Both the position numbers and the translations under genes were made by a program. Source: Catenulispora rubra (GTDB lineage: Bacteria; Actinomycetota; Actinomycetes; Streptomycetales; Catenulisporaceae). Taken from it: DNA of 33,891 bases. Numbering within the stretch: the first letter of the stretch is position 1; each line of letters begins with the position of its first letter. The notes under the pieces were generated by a model. The model was not told the origin of the DNA. It searched no databases and saw only the letters and a program-made list of their open reading frames with translations. The DNA lies in contig NZ_JAACYW010000106.1 of NCBI RefSeq assembly GCF_015356825.1, positions 1-33,891 on the forward strand, given 5' to 3'. Below, one piece after another: positions 30,662-33,891 of the stretch.

Positions 30662-33555
30662 ATCCGCGAGTCCAGCCGCAACGTCTCGGCGTTGCGATCG
30701 GCCTCGACGCGATCGACCTCGACCAGTTCCGCGGCCCATAACCGAAGCCTGAGCCCGAGCCTGATCAGGGTCCCGGCCAGCACTCGGTCCGGGACGGCGG
30801 GCCGCAGCGACTCCAGCGCGCGGCTCAGCTCGGCCGCCAGCAGCCCGTCGTTGAACGGCCGGTCGAGCAGGACCCTGCCTTGGTCGAAACCGCCGCCCAG
30901 CGCGACCTCGCACAGGATCAGCGCCTGCGCGAACCGCTCGCGGCCGCGCTCCTCGGCTCCGCTGCGCACCAGCACGTCGGCGTAGCCGAGCAGGACGATC
31001 GCGTACGCCAGCGGCTCACGGCCCGAGGACAGGGTCCGCAGCGCGCGCTCCAGCGCGGCACCGGCCTCCCTGAGCCGGGACTGCCGGGCCCGCAGCGTGC
31101 CCAGGCCGAAGGCGGCGGTGCAGGCGAGCCCTCCGGAGTCCGCCGCGAGCAGTTCGGTGGCCCGAGTCAGGTGGATGTCGGCCTGGGCCCACTGCAACGG
31201 ATCGGCCAGCAGGGCGGTGCCGAGCTGTGCGTGCGCCTCGCCGAGCACCCGCGGATCGCCCAGCGACACGGCCGCCTCCAGCCCGACCGCGCACACCTGC
31301 GCCGGGACGGCCGGGTCGGACGCGTGGGCCGCGGCCGCGAGCCGCCAGGCCGACTCCCCGTCGCCGGTGTCGACGACCCAGCGCGCCACCGCCGGCAGGC
31401 TCGGGGCCTCGGCCCGGAGGAACCCGGACGGATCGTCGCCGCGGAACGGCAGCCAGTCGTCGGGGCCGTTGGAGGCGGGCCAGTCCCGCTCCGGCGCCGT
31501 CAGGTTCGCGCAGGCCTCGTACGCCTGCAGGTACCAGCGGACGATCCGGCCCTGGACCACCTCCCGGTCCGGGAGCGTCGCGCCGCACTGCCGGGCGTAT
31601 CGCAGGACCATGTCATGGAACCAGTAGCGGTCCGAGCCGGTCTCCACCACCAGGTTGGCCGAGATCAGCTGGTCGAGCAGCTGCCGGGCGCGCACCGCCG
31701 AGACGCCGGCCACCGCCGCCGCCAGCTGCAGGCAGGCCGACGCCCCGGGCAGCAGGCCGAGCTGGCCGAACAGCCGCATCGCGGCCGGGTCGAGCCCGGC
31801 GTGCGCCTCGGCCAGCGCGGCGCGCACGGTGCGCGCGTCGTCGGCCACCGACAGCACGTCGACGCCCTCGGCCAGCTCGTCGGCGAAGGAGACCAGCGAC
31901 TGCCGCGACCGGGACGCCAGGGTCGCCCCGGCGATCCGGATCGCCAGCGGCCAGCCGCCGCACAGCCGGACCACCTCCTCCGCGCCCTCGCCGCTGAGCC
32001 GGTCCGCGCCGACGATCGCGCGCATCAGCTCGGCGGCGGCCGCCGGGGCCAGCGGCTCGACGGTCAGGGTGCGCACCGCGTGCTGGATGGCCAGCGACGT
32101 CAGCCTGGTGCGGGACGTGGCGACCAGCAGGCTGCCGGGCGTCGGCGGGACCAGCGGCAGCAGCTGGCCGACCGTCTGGACGTCGTCGGCCACGATCAGG
32201 ATCCGCTTGCCGTGGGCCAGCGTCCGGTACGTCGCGGCCCGCTCCTCGGCGCTGACCGGGAGCCGGTCGGCGCCGACGCCGAGGGCCAGCAGGATCGTGC
32301 CGAGGACGGAGCCCGCGGAGGGGATCTCGGTGGAGTCGGCACCCTGGCCCCGGCTCTGGCTGGCACCGCCGAGGCGGATGAAGATCTGCCCGTCCGGGAA
32401 GCGGCGTGCGACGCTGTGCGCCCAGCGCACGACCAGCGCGGTCTTGCCCAGACCGCCGGCGCCGGAGACCACCAGGATCTGGGGCTCGTCGTCAGGTCCG
32501 GGCAGTGCGGCGGTGAGGGTCGCCAGATCGGCTTCGCGGCCGAAGAAATGGCCGGCGCTGGCGGGCATCTGCGCGGGGTGGTGCTCTTGGATCGGCTCCG
32601 GGGTCCTCAGCGTCTCAGGTTTAGCGGGAAGCTCGGCTGTCGCCGGGTGCTCGGATATCGCAAGGTTCTCAGATGCCCTGGGGCGGGGAAGGAAGGCGGC
32701 CAGGAGCTCGGCATCACTTGGGGTGATCGGGCTCTGTTCCGCGCGCTCTTCGCTGTGGCCGCGCTCAGTCCGCTCGTTCCACGCATCGCGCTCGTCGCGC
32801 TCGCCTAGTTGGCCAAGTTGGCCAAGTTGGCCGCGCTCGCCGCGCTCCCCTCGCAGGATCCGCATATGCAGCTCGCGCAGCTCCAGGCACGGATCCGCGC
32901 CGAGCTCGTCGGCCAGCCGCTCCCGCACGACCTGATAGGCCCGGATCGCGTCGGCCTGCCGGTTGCACCGGTACAGCGCGGTCATGAACTGGATGACCAG
33001 CCGCTCGCGCAGCGGATCGGCCGACACCGCGGCGGCCAGGTCGCCCACCACCTCGGCGTGCCGGCCCAGTCCGAGCTCGGCCTCGAAGTACTGCTCCAGC
33101 AGGCCGATCCGCAGCTCGGACAACCGCACCCGGTCCGCGGCGGTGCCGGGCGCCCAGACCCCGTCCAGCGGCGCGCCCCGCCACAGGTCCAGCGCCTGCC
33201 GCAGCCAGCGCGCGCTGTCCGCCCCGTTCTCGGCCCGCCGCGCGCGCCGTGCGTACTCCTCGCACATGCCCAGGTCGCTCGCCTCCCTGGGGAGATCGAG
33301 CAGATAGCCGGGATGCCGCGTGACGAGCGCGCCGCCGAGTTTGCGGCGCACCGTCGAGACCAGCCCCTGCACCCGCGACCTCGGCCCGACCGGCGGTCGC
33401 CCACCCCACAGTCCGTCGATGATCCGGTCGGTGGACAGCACCGTCCCGCAGGACAGCGCCAGGATGGCCACCAGGTCCCGCTCGAGTGGCGCGAGCGGGA
33501 CACAGTCGCCACCGGCCCAAGCCTCCACCGGCCCGAGCAGGCGTATCTCCAACAA
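30658..33555 (-). CDS. SARP-family activator with NB-ARC and TPR-like domains
   Basis: A 965-residue AfsR-like pathway regulator. Order: OmpR-type winged helix (1-90, MLEIRLLGPVEAW; LWGGRPP, SRVQGLVSTVRRKL), bacterial transcriptional activation domain (95-235), a Gly/Glu/Arg-Gln repeat linker (about 238-275), an NB-ARC ATPase with P-loop VVSGAGGLGKTALVV and Walker B ILIVADD, and a C-terminal helical repeat region. TTG at 33553-33555 is the start, 7 nt behind GGGAAGG. A TTA leucine codon (30739-30741) lies near the 3' end. It is expected to bind the 11-bp repeats between the two operons (22655-22789) and switch the cluster on. Confidence 0.92.
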   Translation of the reverse strand: MLEIRLLGPVEAWAGGDCVPLAPLERDLVAILALSCGTVLSTDRIIDGLWGGRPPVGPRSRVQGLVSTVRRKLGGALVTRHPGYLLDLPREASDLGMCEEYARRARRAENGADSARWLRQALDLWRGAPLDGVWAPGTAADRVRLSELRIGLLEQYFEAELGLGRHAEVVGDLAAAVSADPLRERLVIQFMTALYRCNRQADAIRAYQVVRERLADELGADPCLELRELHMRILRGERGERGQLGQLGQLGERDERDAWNERTERGHSEERAEQSPITPSDAELLAAFLPRPRASENLAISEHPATAELPAKPETLRTPEPIQEHHPAQMPASAGHFFGREADLATLTAALPGPDDEPQILVVSGAGGLGKTALVVRWAHSVARRFPDGQIFIRLGGASQSRGQGADSTEIPSAGSVLGTILLALGVGADRLPVSAEERAATYRTLAHGKRILIVADDVQTVGQLLPLVPPTPGSLLVATSRTRLTSLAIQHAVRTLTVEPLAPAAAAELMRAIVGADRLSGEGAEEVVRLCGGWPLAIRIAGATLASRSRQSLVSFADELAEGVDVLSVADDARTVRAALAEAHAGLDPAAMRLFGQLGLLPGASACLQLAAAVAGVSAVRARQLLDQLISANLVVETGSDRYWFHDMVLRYARQCGATLPDREVVQGRIVRWYLQAYEACANLTAPERDWPASNGPDDWLPFRGDDPSGFLRAEAPSLPAVARWVVDTGDGESAWRLAAAAHASDPAVPAQVCAVGLEAAVSLGDPRVLGEAHAQLGTALLADPLQWAQADIHLTRATELLAADSGGLACTAAFGLGTLRARQSRLREAGAALERALRTLSSGREPLAYAIVLLGYADVLVRSGAEERGRERFAQALILCEVALGGGFDQGRVLLDRPFNDGLLAAELSRALESLRPAVPDRVLAGTLIRLGLRLRLWAAELVEVDRVEADRNAETLRLDSRI
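32807..32842. repeat. 9-bp tandem repeat in the SARP linker
   Basis: AGTTGGCCA twice, then AGTTGGCCG and CGCTCGCCG (plus strand). On the coding strand this yields GQLGQLGQLGERGERG-type residues between the activation domain and the ATPase. Confidence 0.85.
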
Positions 33556-33891
33556 AGCAGCACCTTCCCGAGAACGCCGAGGCCCGCGTCGAAAAACGGC
33601 GACGACGGCGAAAGGCGACGATGATCAGCCCCCACACCGCACCCACTCGTTCCGACCCGGGCGTCCGCGCACCGACGCCGACGAGTCCCCCGCCCGCCGG
33701 ACCCGTCCGACGCCTCGTTGTCGGGATGCTACAGCCGTTCGAAGCACCTGGGCAGTCTGTGCGCGGCGCGCCTGTCACAGTACACTGACGCAGGTCAGAG
33801 TGCCCCGTCGGCGTGACCGCCCGGTGACGGGAGGTGGTCGCGATCAGGGCCCGCACTCGCCCGCCCCGGGCGGATCCGAGGGGTTGTGACT
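33556..33891. other. Gene-free stretch upstream of the SARP gene
   Basis: These 336 bp contain the SARP leader and promoter and, at the edge, perhaps the promoter of a rightward gene outside the window. No gene is supported. There are no clear SARP-type 11-bp repeats here, so autoregulation by the same motif is not evident. Confidence 0.5.
33774..33789. promoter_or_regulatory. Imperfect palindrome overlapping -10-like elements
   Basis: GTCACAGTACACTGAC is symmetrical at 12 of 16 positions around GTAC. It contains TACACT on the plus strand and TACTGT on the minus strand, both fitting a TAnnnT -10. It could be an operator over the promoter of the SARP gene or of a rightward gene beyond the edge. 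Confidence 0.4.

Noticed and set aside
5778..33800. A 12-bp identical word (CGCAGGTCAGAG) near 5781 and near 33789, both in non-coding DNA
   Set aside because: Several 12-bp matches are expected by chance in a window of this size and composition, and the flanks do not agree.
33834..33891. A possible rightward gene start (GTG) at the right edge
   Set aside because: Only 19 codons are visible, the GAGG overlaps rather than precedes the GTG, and the residues match nothing recognisable.
1..33891. CRISPR arrays, tRNA or rRNA genes, and complete insertion sequences
   Set aside because: No regularly spaced repeats with unique spacers, no cloverleaf with a T-loop consensus, no ribosomal RNA sequence and no complete transposase were found on reading either strand.

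Overview
This is a very GC-rich actinobacterial segment: strong G/C bias at third codon positions, GTG and TTG starts, stop codons shared with the next start, and rare TTA codons. The gene style fits a filamentous, secondary-metabolite-producing actinomycete such as Streptomyces or Catenulispora, but the genus is an inference. No rRNA, tRNA or CRISPR array was seen. The window begins inside the last codons of an unidentified gene.

Left part (1-12.4 kb). After a gene-poor stretch with a large nested inverted repeat and two hairpins, a DHA2-type MFS exporter and a small YCII protein (minus strand) diverge from an ECF sigma factor with a SnoaL-like tail. The sigma gene is followed by a cyclopropane-fatty-acid-synthase-like methyltransferase and an SRPBCC protein. 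Next come an MMPL exporter, a histidine kinase/response regulator pair, a DUF2255 protein, a LysR regulator and a short-chain dehydrogenase.

Middle (12.5-17 kb). A 1,307-residue secreted GH31 alpha-glucosidase-type enzyme carries a CBM-like insertion, a NEW3-like domain, a CBM20 and a C-terminal Ig-like domain. Divergent from it is a remnant of a GH27 alpha-galactosidase-like gene: start codon, signal-peptide-like N-terminus and the first conserved block survive, the rest is gone.

Right part (17.0-33.6 kb). This looks like an undescribed biosynthetic gene cluster. Two divergent, largely overlapping operons leave one 175-bp control region. Leftward: ATP-grasp ligase, PaaK-like adenylating enzyme, MFS exporter, SDR, second PaaK-like enzyme. 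Rightward: third PaaK-like protein (apparently catalytically dead), stand-alone NRPS adenylation domain, free carrier protein, FAD amine oxidase, ANL acyl ligase, and a KamA-type radical-SAM aminomutase that keeps the lysine-recognising aspartates. A PaaI-type thioesterase and a large SARP/NB-ARC activator close the cluster on the minus strand. The control region contains AGCG-centred repeats at exact 11-bp spacing, five facing one operon and three the other, each set ending 8 bp before an identical -10-like box. This is the geometry of SARP binding sites, and a SARP gene is present. TTA codons occur in the SARP, amine oxidase and aminomutase genes, suggesting bldA-type control. The most economical reading is a pathway that makes beta-lysine, loads it on a carrier protein and joins it to an unknown acid. 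No condensation domain is present, so the ATP-grasp enzyme or a PaaK-like protein may form the amide bond. The product is unknown.

A recurrent oddity is that at least seven proteins carry short in-frame tandem repeats in linkers or tails, and tandem micro-duplications sit on the stop codons of two neighbouring genes.
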